A DNA stretch of 64,000 bases. It comes from Sulfuriferula plumbiphila. GTDB lineage: Bacteria; Pseudomonadota; Gammaproteobacteria; Burkholderiales; Sulfuriferulaceae. Positions 46,726-56,212 of the stretch are shown here, piece after piece. Location of the stretch: positions 2,730,585 through 2,794,584 of the forward strand of contig NZ_AP021884.1 of the NCBI RefSeq assembly GCF_009938015.1. Reading direction: 5' to 3'. The first letter of the stretch is position 1, and every line of letters starts with the position of its first letter. The position numbers and the translations under genes are program-made. The notes below the pieces were generated by a model. The model had not been told where the DNA came from. It searched no databases and worked only from the letters and a program-made list of their open reading frames with translations.

Positions 46726-46750
46726 AAAAGCCGCCCTTGGGCGGCTTTTT
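46726..46750 (+). terminator. intrinsic terminator after pilA
   Basis: GCCGCCC (46730-46736) and GGGCGGC (46739-46745) form a tight stem, with AAAAA before and TTTTT after it. The T-rich flank is on both sides, so it can also stop minus-strand transcripts. Confidence 0.93.
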
Positions 46751-46774
46751 ACTTTACCTGACCCAGTTAATTTA

Positions 46775-48766
46775 ATGCACACAAAAACGCCAACCAACGT
46801 GATCGCTTACTTACTCATCGTTACCGCCATCGCATCCGGGTTCCTTTTTATCGGTACTGCGCTGACCGGGCTGCTGTTGCTTACCTGGCTGGGCGTGGGA
46901 TTGCGGCAAGCCATGGTCACCCGAATATGGATTCGTTATCCCCTCAGCAGATGGATGCTGGCTTATCTGGGCTGGCTGGGCATAGTGGTGTGGTGGAGCA
47001 CCACACCCAATGTCAGCTGGCTCACCGCATGGGTGCTGGCCGGACTGCCTATCGCTTACCTCGCCTGGGGGATGACCCCCAACCCGGACAAAATCTGGAA
47101 CGCTTTACGCCCTGCCTTCCTGCTGGCCGGTCCGGCGCTGGCACTGTGGGGTTTGGGACAGGTGGTCACTGGCTATGGCTATGGTCATCCGGTGGGGCCG
47201 CTGGTGGACACCAACGCTTTCGCAGCACTGATGAACCTGTTCTGGTTCCCTGCCGTCGTTCACTTCATCCGGAAAATGCACCACAAAGGTATTCATGCAC
47301 GCCTGATCGTGCCGGCCATGGGCTTGCTGCTGGTCAGCCTGGCCTTGTTCGCCACTGAATCACGCGGCGCGACTTTGACCTGGATGGTGCTGATGCCATG
47401 GGTGTTATGGGCCGGATTTCGCGCCACGCGTAACAGGCGGGCTGTGCTGGCCGTCCTGGTCATTGCACTGGTCGGTTACCTGGGTGCAGCCAACGTGCTG
47501 GGCTTGAACGTGAGCCATCGCACCCTCGACTTGAAAGAGGATGTTTCCACTAATGCGCGCCTGATGATGTGGAAATCTGCCGCACGGATCGCGCTGGATC
47601 ACCCGCTCACCGGCACCGGCTGGGGCACTTTCGCCGCCCAGTATCCCGCCTACCGCGATCCGCGCGAAAACAGCACGTCCGGATTTTATGCACACAATGA
47701 TTATGTGCAACTCGCGGCAGAGGGCGGCATTCCGGCGCTGGTGCTGATGCTTGGCATCGCCGCGGGTTTGCTGCTGCAATTGAAGCGCAGCCTGGCCCGC
47801 AAAGAAAATCCCCATGCACTGGAGGCCACCGGGCTGCTGCTCGGCAGCCTCGCCCTGTTCATTCATGCCAGCTTGAATTTCATTTTTTATTTCGCCTTCA
47901 TGAACATTTTGGCTGGCCTGTTTGTGGCACGTGCCGTTCAACTCATCACGCCATCTGGCATTGGCAGTGTTCAGCTTGGCGGATTTGCGCAAATCGGGCG
48001 CGTCACCAAAGCCATCCTTGCCAGTTTCATCGCGCTGCTGCTGGCTGGCCCGCTGTTGCTTCAATTGCTGGCGCAAACCACCTTGACCGGCTCGCAACCT
48101 GGCCTGACGGTGCTGCGCACCGTGTGGACAACGGCTAACCCTTACGCGATTGCCAAACTCATTACCGCCATCCGGCCGAGTTCGGGCATCGCGCAGGAGA
48201 TAATGTTGCGTGCCAGCGAACATGCCCTGAAAGACAGCGACGGCATCAGCATGGTTGGGGGCAATTTCCAGCGCGCAGTGCTGGAGGAAACCCTCCAGCG
48301 TTACGAACTGATCCGCGCACAAACCGCCAACAATCCCACCCAAGGGGTGCGTGAAGCACGCATTCTGATTGAGTATCGCGATCTGCTGGAACCGGGTATT
48401 GCGTTACAGCGTGCCCGCAGCATCCTGGTGCAGAACCTGCGCACGGACCCCTACCATGCAGACAGCATGATAGCGCTGTCGCGACTGGACCTGGCTGAGG
48501 GCCATAAGCAGCAAGCCCAGCAGGTGCTGCGCGCTGCATGGGGGCATGTACTCAGCCGCCGCGATCAACAGCTTGTCGTGGTTGAAAGTCTGCGCCAGCT
48601 GGCTGCACCGCAAAAAATTGCCGAACTGGATGCAATAGAAAAGCAGCTCAGGAATGTGCGTTCGGATTCGGAAACCGGCAAGCCGCTGATACTGCCTGCC
48701 CACTTCAGCGAGAATATTGATGCACGCCTGGCAAGTATTGCCGCAACACTGCGTCATCAGCCCTGA
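46775..48766 (+). CDS. O-antigen ligase/Wzy-like membrane protein, candidate pilin glycosyltransferase
   Basis: 663 residues with about eleven N-terminal membrane helices and a Wzy_C/O-antigen-ligase block: DHPLTGTGWGTFAAQYPAYR, followed by FYAHNDYVQLAAEGGIPALV (catalytic His region). The C-terminal third (from about 440) is soluble and TPR-like in composition. Homologues called TfpO/PilO/PglL stand directly after pilin genes and attach glycans to pilins; the position here, 70 bases after pilA, fits. Group IV ligase activity on LPS cannot be excluded. Confidence 0.82.
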   Translation: MHTKTPTNVIAYLLIVTAIASGFLFIGTALTGLLLLTWLGVGLRQAMVTRIWIRYPLSRWMLAYLGWLGIVVWWSTTPNVSWLTAWVLAGLPIAYLAWGMTPNPDKIWNALRPAFLLAGPALALWGLGQVVTGYGYGHPVGPLVDTNAFAALMNLFWFPAVVHFIRKMHHKGIHARLIVPAMGLLLVSLALFATESRGATLTWMVLMPWVLWAGFRATRNRRAVLAVLVIALVGYLGAANVLGLNVSHRTLDLKEDVSTNARLMMWKSAARIALDHPLTGTGWGTFAAQYPAYRDPRENSTSGFYAHNDYVQLAAEGGIPALVLMLGIAAGLLLQLKRSLARKENPHALEATGLLLGSLALFIHASLNFIFYFAFMNILAGLFVARAVQLITPSGIGSVQLGGFAQIGRVTKAILASFIALLLAGPLLLQLLAQTTLTGSQPGLTVLRTVWTTANPYAIAKLITAIRPSSGIAQEIMLRASEHALKDSDGISMVGGNFQRAVLEETLQRYELIRAQTANNPTQGVREARILIEYRDLLEPGIALQRARSILVQNLRTDPYHADSMIALSRLDLAEGHKQQAQQVLRAAWGHVLSRRDQQLVVVESLRQLAAPQKIAELDAIEKQLRNVRSDSETGKPLILPAHFSENIDARLASIAATLRHQP

Positions 48767-48876
48767 CCACCTGGTCTGCTATTGAACTGCTGCCGGGATC
48801 GGCTTGTACCTGAGCCGATCCCGGCGCATGCGGGCGTACTCGATATTGCTCACAGGTTTGGCAATCGAAAGCTGAT

Positions 48877-48897
48877 GGTATATATTCGGTATATATC
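48877..48897 (+). promoter_or_regulatory. repeat element ahead of vapBC
   Basis: GGTATATAT occurs twice (48877-48885 and 48889-48897), 12 bases apart, within 30 bases of the antitoxin start. Toxin-antitoxin operons are usually repressed by the complex binding such repeats. Confidence 0.5.
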
Positions 48898-48917
48898 AAT
48901 TTTCTATTGAGGTGACT

Positions 48918-49148
48918 ATGCAAACCGCCAAATTGTTCATCAATGGCCGCAGCCAGGCTGTGCGCCTGCCCAAGGCCTTTCGTTTTGAAGGTGTGCAGGA
49001 AGTGTTAATTGAGCGCGTCGGAGATGCTGTGATACTACGCCCACCCAAACGCCCGTCGATTGAACAGCTGATTGCCGCATTGGATCAGTTCGAGTCGTTT
49101 CCCGAGCGGGAACAACCCGATACTGCCGACACGCGCGATCCCTGGTAA
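48918..49148 (+). CDS. vapB: VapB/VagC-type antitoxin
   Basis: 76 residues from ATG 48918 (TGAGG ahead). The N-terminal SpoVT/AbrB fold is typical of VagC/Vap[21 protein letters not shown], then [20 protein letters not shown]. The C-terminal tail ([20 protein letters not shown]) would wrap around the toxin. The toxin gene follows after 5 bases. Confidence 0.92.
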   Translation: MQTAKLFINGRSQAVRLPKAFRFEGVQEVLIERVGDAVILRPPKRPSIEQLIAALDQFESFPEREQPDTADTRDPW

Positions 49149-49153
49149 ATCGT

Positions 49154-49555
49154 ATGCATTACATGCTCGACACCAACATCTGCATCTACGCCATCAAGAA
49201 TCGGCCCGCACAGGTACTCACACATCTGCGTGCTCATGAAACGGCAGGGATAGGCATATCCAGCATCAGCGTGGCTGAACTGTATTTTGGCGTTGCCAAA
49301 AGCGGCTCAGCCAGAAATCTGACTGCGTTGCAGCAATTCCTGGAGCCACTGGAAATCGCCGACTTCGACGTAAGCGCAGCGCAGGCCTATGGCACGCTGC
49401 GCTACACGCTTGAACGGTCGGGCACTCCCATTGGCCCGCTGGATACACAAATTGCGGCGCATGCTCTGGCACTGGGGGCGACGCTGGTGACGAACAATGG
49501 CCTGGAATTTGCCCGTGTGCCCGACCTGAACTGGATAAACTGGGCGGCGGAATAA
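49154..49555 (+). CDS. vapC: VapC-type PIN-domain toxin
   Basis: 133 residues. The PIN active site is complete: MLDTNICIYAIKNRP (first Asp), ISVAELYFGVAKS (Glu), GPLDTQIAAHALALGATLVT (Asp) and TNNGLEFARV. VapC proteins are RNases that cut tRNA or rRNA. It forms an operon with the antitoxin. It ends 17 bases before the convergent tonB stop. Confidence 0.93.
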   Translation: MHYMLDTNICIYAIKNRPAQVLTHLRAHETAGIGISSISVAELYFGVAKSGSARNLTALQQFLEPLEIADFDVSAAQAYGTLRYTLERSGTPIGPLDTQIAAHALALGATLVTNNGLEFARVPDLNWINWAAE

Positions 49556-49572
49556 ACGGATTCACGCGCCAA

Positions 49573-50253
49573 CTACTCCACATCAATCGCCACTTTCACG
49601 TCCTGCACCGACGCCACCGGTTTGCCGGCCTGGATTGCCGGGAAGAAGCGCCAGGTTTTGAGGGTATTCATAATCAGCTGGTTGACGCGCGGGTTGGGGG
49701 CGGGCTGGGTCAACTCGACCGTCGTGCTGCCGTCGGGTTTGATGTGGAAGCGTGCCATCACCACGCTGTGGATGGTTTCATCGCGCAGGTCTTCCGGTAG
49801 TTTCGGTTTCGGTTGATACAGGGCGCGCGCGCCCATTTGCTGGGTGCCGTCCTGGCTGGTGTTGGGACTGGGACTGGGTTCCGGTTTGGGCGGTGGCGGA
49901 ACCGGGACTGGTTCGGCCTGAGGCGGTGGTGGCTGGGGTGCGGGTGGCGTGGGTAATGCCGCTTTCGGGGCAGGCGGGGGCGTTTGCACAGGTTGCGGGG
50001 CGGGCCGCACCGGCACTGGGCGTGCCCTCTTCTCCGCTGTGACGACCGGCTTGGGCTTGGGCGGAGATGGCGGCGGCAACTCGATGATGCGCGCGTCGAT
50101 CGGGGCAGGGGCTTTGCTCGCCACCTTGGCGGGCGCGGCGAAAAACAGGCCGAACCCCCACAGCATCAGCGCCCACAGCAATAGCGCCAGGGGCAGCGGC
50201 CACCACGGATTCATTGTCCGGACAGGCGGGTCAGAAACAGCGGCGCTATTCAT
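49573..50253 (-). CDS. tonB: TonB-family energy transducer
   Basis: 226 residues from ATG 50253. One N-terminal membrane anchor (LALLLWALMLWGFGLFF), a long Pro/Lys-rich periplasmic stretch and a C-terminal TonB domain (MARFHIKPDGSTTVELTQPA, MNTLKTWRFFPAIQAGKP). With ExbB and ExbD it transmits proton-motive force to the TonB receptor encoded upstream. It overlaps exbD by 8 bases. Confidence 0.9.
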   Translation of the reverse strand: MNSAAVSDPPVRTMNPWWPLPLALLLWALMLWGFGLFFAAPAKVASKAPAPIDARIIELPPPSPPKPKPVVTAEKRARPVPVRPAPQPVQTPPPAPKAALPTPPAPQPPPPQAEPVPVPPPPKPEPSPSPNTSQDGTQQMGARALYQPKPKLPEDLRDETIHSVVMARFHIKPDGSTTVELTQPAPNPRVNQLIMNTLKTWRFFPAIQAGKPVASVQDVKVAIDVE

Positions 50254-50647
50254 GCGCCACGGCAATCAGGAAATGCTGCGCTCCGGCTGCGCGCGCGTGC
50301 AGCATGGCCTGTACCACCACGCCTTGCGGGGCTTTGCTGTCTGCCGATACCACGATGTTTTCCTCGGTGCTGCGCAGCAGCGGCTTCAATGTGGCAGCGA
50401 GGGTGGACAGGCTGACCGGCGCGCGGTTGATGAAAAGTTTGCCGTCAGCGGTGACCGAGAGCGTCACCGGCGTTTCGCTATTCAGGCGCTCCGCCTTGCC
50501 CTGCGGCAGGTTGACCTTGAGCGAGTTGAGGCTCTGCATGGACAGGGACGCCAGCATGAACGTCGCCAGCAGAAAAAACATCACGTCGATCATCGGGATG
50601 ATTTCGATGCGTCCCTTGCGCTGCACCCTGGCTTTACGCAGCTTCAT
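50246..50647 (-). CDS. exbD: ExbD/TolR-family protein
   Basis: 133 residues. The membrane helix with the proton-binding Asp is IEIIPMIDVMFFLLATFMLA; the periplasmic domain follows (VTLSVTADGKLFINRAPVSL). It overlaps exbB (ATGA) and tonB. Confidence 0.92.
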   Translation of the reverse strand: MKLRKARVQRKGRIEIIPMIDVMFFLLATFMLASLSMQSLNSLKVNLPQGKAERLNSETPVTLSVTADGKLFINRAPVSLSTLAATLKPLLRSTEENIVVSADSKAPQGVVVQAMLHARAAGAQHFLIAVAHE

Positions 50648-51297
50648 GGCTGCGCTCCTGCCGAGCCGTGTTCCTGCTGGTCAAGGCGGATGTGGTCGAT
50701 CAGGCGCGTGCCGAGGCGTTCCATTTCATCCATGGTTTGCGCCTGCAGGCGCGAGAAATAGTTGAAGCCGAACAGCGCAATCAGCGCGATGAGCAAGCCC
50801 ACCGCGGTGGCAATCAGCGCCTGCGCCACGCCGCCGGTCACGCCGGTGGGGTTGACCAGGCCAGCCCCGCCGATCAGCTGGAAAGCGTGCATCATGCCGC
50901 CGATAGTGCCCATCAGCCCGAGCAACGGGGCCGCGGTGACGATGGTTTCCAGCACCCACAGGCGCCGTGACAGCGCGGTTTCGATGAGCTGCGCCTCGTC
51001 GGCGGCACGCGATTCCGTCCACCATGCCGGACGGCTGCGGTTGGCCAGCACCACGCTGAAAAAGCGACGGAAATAATTGCGCTGGTTGAGCGCAGTCAGC
51101 TTGTGTTCCAGCGTCTCCCAGGCGAATCCGTAGGTTTCCACCAGATCGAGCAGCTCGCCGGAGAGGCGCGCATAGCGCCAGTACAGCACGGCTTTTTCCA
51201 GCATGATGGCAAGTGCCAGCACGGCCAGCAATGACAGCGGAAAAATCATCACGCCACCGAGTTTGATGGCGATCCAGCTTTCGTGTAGGTCTTGCAT
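50644..51297 (-). CDS. exbB: ExbB/TolQ-family proton channel protein
   Basis: 217 residues, three membrane helices. The MotA/TolQ signature is TIVTAAPLLGLMGTIGGMMH followed by AFQLIGG and QALIATAVGLLIALIALFGF. It is the first gene of exbB-exbD-tonB, 42 bases after the TonB receptor gene, so all four are probably co-transcribed. Confidence 0.93.
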   Translation of the reverse strand: MQDLHESWIAIKLGGVMIFPLSLLAVLALAIMLEKAVLYWRYARLSGELLDLVETYGFAWETLEHKLTALNQRNYFRRFFSVVLANRSRPAWWTESRAADEAQLIETALSRRLWVLETIVTAAPLLGLMGTIGGMMHAFQLIGGAGLVNPTGVTGGVAQALIATAVGLLIALIALFGFNYFSRLQAQTMDEMERLGTRLIDHIRLDQQEHGSAGAQP

Positions 51298-51339
51298 GAG
51301 GCACCTCCTGTGCGGGGCAGCATGGCCGCCCCAGGTTAA

Positions 51340-53691
51340 TCAGAAAAATTTGTCGAGACTGAAGTAGACCGCGCGGCGCGGGCCGTATTGCGGCGCGCCC
51401 ACGCCGATGCCGCTGCCGTCGCGGATCTGGTAGCTCCGGTCGAACAGGTTGAGGATGCTCACGCGGCCTTCGAGTTTGCCCAGTTGCGCCACGCTGAAGG
51501 TATGCGCGGCGGCGATGTTGACCTGGGTATACGCGGGCAGATGCCCGGTGTTGGCAAAGCCGTTGCGCAGGCCGCTGCCATACAGCGCGTCGGCACTGTA
51601 AGTGGTGCCGCGCCAGCGATACGCGGTGCCGAACGAGGCGGTGATGCGCTGGTCGTGATCCGGATGCACCCAGTTATTGGCGATGTAGGCCAGCTCGGCA
51701 GCATCGAAATTGTACTGGGCCGAGCCGATGTCGCGGCCCAGTGCGGTGGAGTGCGCAAGATTGAGATACGCCGAGAAATTATCCCTGCGGTAATTGGCGG
51801 TCAGCTCGGCACCGTAAATCCTGCCCTGGCGGTAATTGAACGGCGTATACAGCAGGGCCGAGCCGAACTGGCCTTCGTCCAGCATGTTTTTCACCGTTTT
51901 GTAATAGCTGTCCAGTCCCAGGGTGAGGTGCGGCGTGAGCTGGTGACTGATGCCGATGTCGAAGTAGTCGGCAGATTCGGATTTGACCGGATCATTCTGC
52001 GTGCCCGGCGGCGCATTGGTGGTGCCCTGGAAACTTGACACGGTCTGGCCGCTGATCAGCTCGTTGGGCGGTGGCGTGAAGTAGCGCGCATAGCCTGCGT
52101 GCAAGGTGGTCTGCGGGTCGATCTGATACACCGCTCCCAGGCGCGGACTCAACTGGTGACCGGTGACGTAGGCGTTCACCTGGTCAAAGCGCGCGCCGTA
52201 ATTGATGGTGAGCTTGGCGCTGGCTTTCCATTCGTCCTGCGCGTAGACGCCGTACAGATTGGCGGTTTTGCTGTTGTTGTCGGTAAAACCGGAGGGCGTG
52301 CTGCTGGTCTGGTTGCCGGCGCTGTCGGCCGGGAAGGTGAGCACGTCATTGTTGTTATTGAGGTGCTCCTGGCTGAAGAACACACCGCTGCGCAGAGTAT
52401 GTCTGGAGTTCAGATGATAGCTGCCATCGGCTTGCAGACCATTGGCCTGGCTGGTGCGCAGCACGCGCGAGGCAACCCCGGTGTAGAGGAGATCGCCCGT
52501 GGTATCCGGCTCGAACAATACCTTTGAATAACGGCTGAACGCCGCGATCTGGTAATCGAATTTATCACCCAGCGTGCCTTGCAATGCAAGAATGCCGTAG
52601 CGCGTGGTTTCGCGCTGGCGCTCGTCCAGGTTTTGCGAGGGGTAGCTGGCGGCTCCGCTGAGCGTGTAATTCGGCGTCTGGTTGGGCACGCTGGGAATCT
52701 GGAACCTGTTGTCCGAACTGCCCAGAATCAGGCTCAACCGTGCGCTGTCGCTGAGCAGGTAGGAGAAGTAGCCAAAGCCCTTGTTCTGGTGCGTGGTGTC
52801 GTGGATGGCGTTACGCGCGGCGGTGGGACTTTCAATGCCGAGATCGTTCTTGAGGGTGGAGGCATTGAGGTAGTAATTCAGATTGCCATTATGCCCACTC
52901 ACCTCGCCCGACAGCTCGCGCGTGTTGCGGCTGCCTACGGTCACGCCGATGCGTCCGCCGTTATCGAACGCGCCGCTTTTGGTGTGGATATCCACTACGC
53001 CCGCAGTGCGGTAGCCATATTGTGCCGGCAGCGCGCCGGTGAGCAGATTGATGCTCTCGGCAAAGCGCGTATCCAGCGACTGGCCAAAGCCGGTGATGGC
53101 CTCCGGCACGATAATGTCGTTGATGCGGTACTGCACATTGCCGTGGTCGCCGCGGATATGCAGCTGGCCGTAGGAATCCTGCGCCACGCCGGGCGCCTGC
53201 AACAGCACCTGGTTGAGCGGCGTGCCGGCGCCTTGCGGCAGCGCGGCCACGTCGCTGGCGCTGATGCGGTAATTACTGCTGCCGGTATCCACCGCGATAC
53301 CGTTGCGCGCGCGATCCAGTTTGCGTGCCGTCACCCTTACTTCCAGCGCCTGCGTGCTGGCCAGGGTAATGGTGCTGGCTTTACCCGCATCGGCGGTCAA
53401 CGTGACGATGTCGGTGCCGGTCTGAAAATCGGCCTTGTCCACCACCACCGCATAAATGCCTGGCGCCAGCCGGGTGAAACTGAAATGGCCTTGCGCATCG
53501 CTGTGCGTGACGCCCAGGGTTTTGCCATCGGGCGATTGCAGCCTGACCGAGGCCGCGGCGACGGCGTGCCCCAGCGTGTCGTTGACCCGGCCTTCAATCT
53601 GTCCGGGTAGAATGGCAGCCGCGCGCGCCGGTGCGGCGACCGCAAATGCGAGGGCGAACGCCGCGCCCATACGGGATAAACGAAGATTCAT
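51340..53691 (-). CDS. TonB-dependent outer-membrane receptor with N-terminal CarboxypepD_reg domain
   Basis: 783 residues from ATG 53691. The signal peptide ends at about APARAAA. A carboxypeptidase-regulatory-like domain follows (IEGRVNDTLGHAVAAASVRL, then GHFSFTRLAPGIYAVVVDKA), then the plug (PGVAQDSYGQLHIRGDHGNV) and a 22-strand barrel ending in the C-terminal Phe (YFSLDKFF). The cargo cannot be read from the sequence. The gene is coupled to its own TonB-ExbBD set, and a small His/Cys-rich membrane protein precedes it, which suggests a metal or metallophore. Confidence 0.9.
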   Translation of the reverse strand: MNLRLSRMGAAFALAFAVAAPARAAAILPGQIEGRVNDTLGHAVAAASVRLQSPDGKTLGVTHSDAQGHFSFTRLAPGIYAVVVDKADFQTGTDIVTLTADAGKASTITLASTQALEVRVTARKLDRARNGIAVDTGSSNYRISASDVAALPQGAGTPLNQVLLQAPGVAQDSYGQLHIRGDHGNVQYRINDIIVPEAITGFGQSLDTRFAESINLLTGALPAQYGYRTAGVVDIHTKSGAFDNGGRIGVTVGSRNTRELSGEVSGHNGNLNYYLNASTLKNDLGIESPTAARNAIHDTTHQNKGFGYFSYLLSDSARLSLILGSSDNRFQIPSVPNQTPNYTLSGAASYPSQNLDERQRETTRYGILALQGTLGDKFDYQIAAFSRYSKVLFEPDTTGDLLYTGVASRVLRTSQANGLQADGSYHLNSRHTLRSGVFFSQEHLNNNNDVLTFPADSAGNQTSSTPSGFTDNNSKTANLYGVYAQDEWKASAKLTINYGARFDQVNAYVTGHQLSPRLGAVYQIDPQTTLHAGYARYFTPPPNELISGQTVSSFQGTTNAPPGTQNDPVKSESADYFDIGISHQLTPHLTLGLDSYYKTVKNMLDEGQFGSALLYTPFNYRQGRIYGAELTANYRRDNFSAYLNLAHSTALGRDIGSAQYNFDAAELAYIANNWVHPDHDQRITASFGTAYRWRGTTYSADALYGSGLRNGFANTGHLPAYTQVNIAAAHTFSVAQLGKLEGRVSILNLFDRSYQIRDGSGIGVGAPQYGPRRAVYFSLDKFF

Positions 53692-53768
53692 GAGCCAAAC
53701 TCCAGTAAGCAAAATGCCACACGCGCACGCTGCCAGGCGCGCGCCTTACACAGAAAAAAGCAGTGGAT

Positions 53769-54083
53769 TCAGGCTAACGGAGGGGCTTGAGAAGGCGGCC
53801 GGACATGACGGCGCAGGACAGGATAAACGACACGAACCGGATGTGCCGCAATCCAGTAAGCAAGGATGAGCGCTGCCATCGGCAGCGTGGCCACAATAGT
53901 GGGCGTGCCGCCCGAGAAATGGCTGGCAAGATTACATGCAGGGCAGTTATCCTGCCGGGAACTCAGGTCATGATGATGCTGGGTAAGCGCCACTAGCTGC
54001 AGGCAGAGCAACACGGCCAGGAAAAAATTCAGCAGGCTGCGCAGGCGTAACTTGGTGGGTTTTAGCTTGCAATTGAGTTGCAT
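53769..54083 (-). CDS. small membrane protein with HHH and CPAC motifs (DUF2946-like)
   Basis: 104 residues. A membrane helix (NFFLAVLLCLQLVALTQ) is followed by HHHDLSSRQDNCPACNLASH and a second hydrophobic stretch (MAALILAYWIAAHPVRVVYP). The arrangement, histidines then CxxC outside the membrane, resembles the DUF2946 type found next to copper or TonB receptor genes. It is the first gene of the minus-strand receptor operon, 77 bases before the receptor start. Confidence 0.65.
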   Translation of the reverse strand: MQLNCKLKPTKLRLRSLLNFFLAVLLCLQLVALTQHHHDLSSRQDNCPACNLASHFSGGTPTIVATLPMAALILAYWIAAHPVRVVYPVLRRHVRPPSQAPPLA

Positions 54084-54292
54084 GGGCTAACTATAAAGGT
54101 GTGCCGGGTTCGGATCAAATGCAATTTTATTGAAGGGAATTGCACTCAAACAGACCGGGCGCGTTTCGACAAGTTCAGCATTCGCCAAAAATTTCAGCGT
54201 TGCATAAAACAGATGAGCATGGATAAACGGCTACAACAATGTCAGAAACAGCGTCCGGAAATTGAATCTTTCAGCGGATATCGGAGTTGACC

Positions 54293-55663
54293 ATGCAGGC
54301 ATCCTTTGCACTTCTGGAAAAATACAGCAAGCCCGGCCCGCGCTATACGTCCTATCCTACCGCGCCCTACTTCAGCGCGGCCTTCAGCGAAACCGGCTGG
54401 CGCGCTGAATTGGTGCGCTCCCAGGCCAGCGGACGCGATCTCTCGCTGTATGTGCATATCCCGTTCTGCGACAGCCTGTGCTACTACTGCGGCTGCAACA
54501 TGGTGGCGACACAGGATTACACCAAGGCGACGGCCTATCTTGAGGTGTTGTTCGACGAAATCGAACGCAGCGCCCAGGTAGCCGGTGGCGGACGCGTGGT
54601 ACGCCAGATCCACTGGGGGGGCGGCACGCCCACCTACCTCAAGCCCGCCGATATCCTGCGTCTGGCACACCATCTGCGCAGCCATTTCCGGGTGGATGAT
54701 GGCGCAGAGGTCGGCTGTGAAGTTGACCCGCGCGAGCTCTCCCGCGGGCACGTAGGGGCCCTCAAACAGGCGGGCTTCAATCGCATCAGCCTGGGGGTGC
54801 AAGACCTCGACGAGCGCGTGCAGCGCGCGGTGAACCGGCTGCAACCGCTGGCGCTGATCCGGCAGGTGTATGGCTGGATGCGCAGCGCGGGGTTTAACAG
54901 CATCAACATGGATTTGATGGTGGGATTGCCGCACCAGACCGTGGCCGGCTTCAACGCCACGCTGGATGAAATCCTCGCCATGTCTCCCGACCGGCTGGCG
55001 GTATTTGGCTATGCGCATGTGCCCTGGCTCAAAAAACACCAGAAGCTCATTCAGGAGCCGGACCTGCCTGATTTCGCCACCCGTCTCAGTCTGCAGGAGC
55101 TGATCCAGCGCCGTCTGTCCGAAGCGGGTTATGTGTATATCGGCATGGACCATTTTGCCAGGCACGACGATGAACTGGTGCGCGCCCAGCAGCAGAAAAC
55201 GCTGTGGCGTAACTTTCAGGGCTACACCACCCACCGCGACTGCGACATCCTGGCATTCGGCGCCTCGGCCATCAGCCAGACCGACGCGGTTTACGCGCAG
55301 AATTTCAAGCGCCTGGCGGACTATCACGCCAGCATGGCGCAAGGCGGGCTACCCATCGAGCGCGGACTGCGCATCAGCCACGACGACAAGATTCGCCGCG
55401 ATGCCATCACCCGCATCATGTGCGACCTGGAACTGGACAAGGCTGCGTTCGCACACGCATGGGGGCTGGATTTCGACACCTACTTTGCGCAGAGTCTGAC
55501 AGAACTGCAGACGCTGTGCGCCGACGGGCTGGTGGAGATCACCCCGGATAGGGTGCGCGTTACCGAAACCGGGCGGATTTTTCTGCGCAATATCGCCATG
55601 GCGTTCGACGCTTATCTGCAACAGACGCAGGGCGCCGCACCGCGCTATTCACGTACCGTGTAG
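54293..55663 (+). CDS. hemN: oxygen-independent coproporphyrinogen III dehydrogenase
   Basis: 456 residues from ATG 54293. The radical-SAM cluster motif is HIPFCDSLCYYCGCN (CxxxCxxC plus the extra Cys of HemN). YSKPGPRYTSYPTAPYF at the N-terminus is the true HemN signature, together with IHWGGGTPTYL and SLGVQDLDERVQRAVNRLQP. It converts coproporphyrinogen III to protoporphyrinogen IX without oxygen. It stands alone; no FNR box was recognised in the 210-base upstream gap, which it shares with the divergent His/Cys-rich gene. Confidence 0.96.
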   Translation: MQASFALLEKYSKPGPRYTSYPTAPYFSAAFSETGWRAELVRSQASGRDLSLYVHIPFCDSLCYYCGCNMVATQDYTKATAYLEVLFDEIERSAQVAGGGRVVRQIHWGGGTPTYLKPADILRLAHHLRSHFRVDDGAEVGCEVDPRELSRGHVGALKQAGFNRISLGVQDLDERVQRAVNRLQPLALIRQVYGWMRSAGFNSINMDLMVGLPHQTVAGFNATLDEILAMSPDRLAVFGYAHVPWLKKHQKLIQEPDLPDFATRLSLQELIQRRLSEAGYVYIGMDHFARHDDELVRAQQQKTLWRNFQGYTTHRDCDILAFGASAISQTDAVYAQNFKRLADYHASMAQGGLPIERGLRISHDDKIRRDAITRIMCDLELDKAAFAHAWGLDFDTYFAQSLTELQTLCADGLVEITPDRVRVTETGRIFLRNIAMAFDAYLQQTQGAAPRYSRTV

Positions 55664-55850
55664 GCGCCAACCTGGCGTATCAACGCAGGTAAGCATGGCC
55701 GGCCTGTTGCAGGCGCACGATTTCGTGCATCCGCCATCGGTACCAGGGTGGCGAAACCGTGGATGTCGGCGGGTTCAAATCCATGCCCCTGTGCAGCAAT
55801 GCGGCGTACAGAACGATTGCAAATTTGCCCAGGATCGTCTCCTCGCTTGA

Positions 55851-56151
55851 CTACTTCACATAGTGGAGAGAATTCCGATACGGTGCTTCTGCGACTTTGA
55901 ACCACTGGATTTCGCTGTCCCGCAATCGCTTCCACTCAGTATGGATTTCCCTGAATGCCGGATTTCTGGCGGATTCCTCGTCGTAGACTGCAAATGCGGC
56001 GCGGCGCGCATGGCATCCTTGCGGAAGGCGTGCAGCTTGACGCCATTTAATTACGGGCGAATCCGCCGCTTGCGCCAGTTGCGGGGGCGAGTGCGGCGCC
56101 GCCTGCCAAACCAATCCCACCTGCACCGTTCAGAAAATCGCGTCGTTGCAT
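55851..56151 (-). pseudogene. TRAP-type DctP solute-binding protein, internally deleted
   Basis: From ATG 56151 the minus strand reads MQRRDFLNGAGGIGLAGGAA, a Tat-type signal; after a one-base shift SPVIKWRQAARLP (start of the mature protein) is followed directly by the very C-terminus: AFAVYDEESARNPAFREIHT then EWKRLRDSEIQWFKVAEA and the stop at 55851. About 250 residues of the middle are gone. No dctQM genes are nearby. The 180 bases further left to hemN hold nothing recognised. Confidence 0.7.
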
Positions 56152-56212
56152 TGTTAATCCACCGGGATTAGCGGGTAAAATTATAAATAATTAAAGCCCT
56201 GACTCTTCGAAC

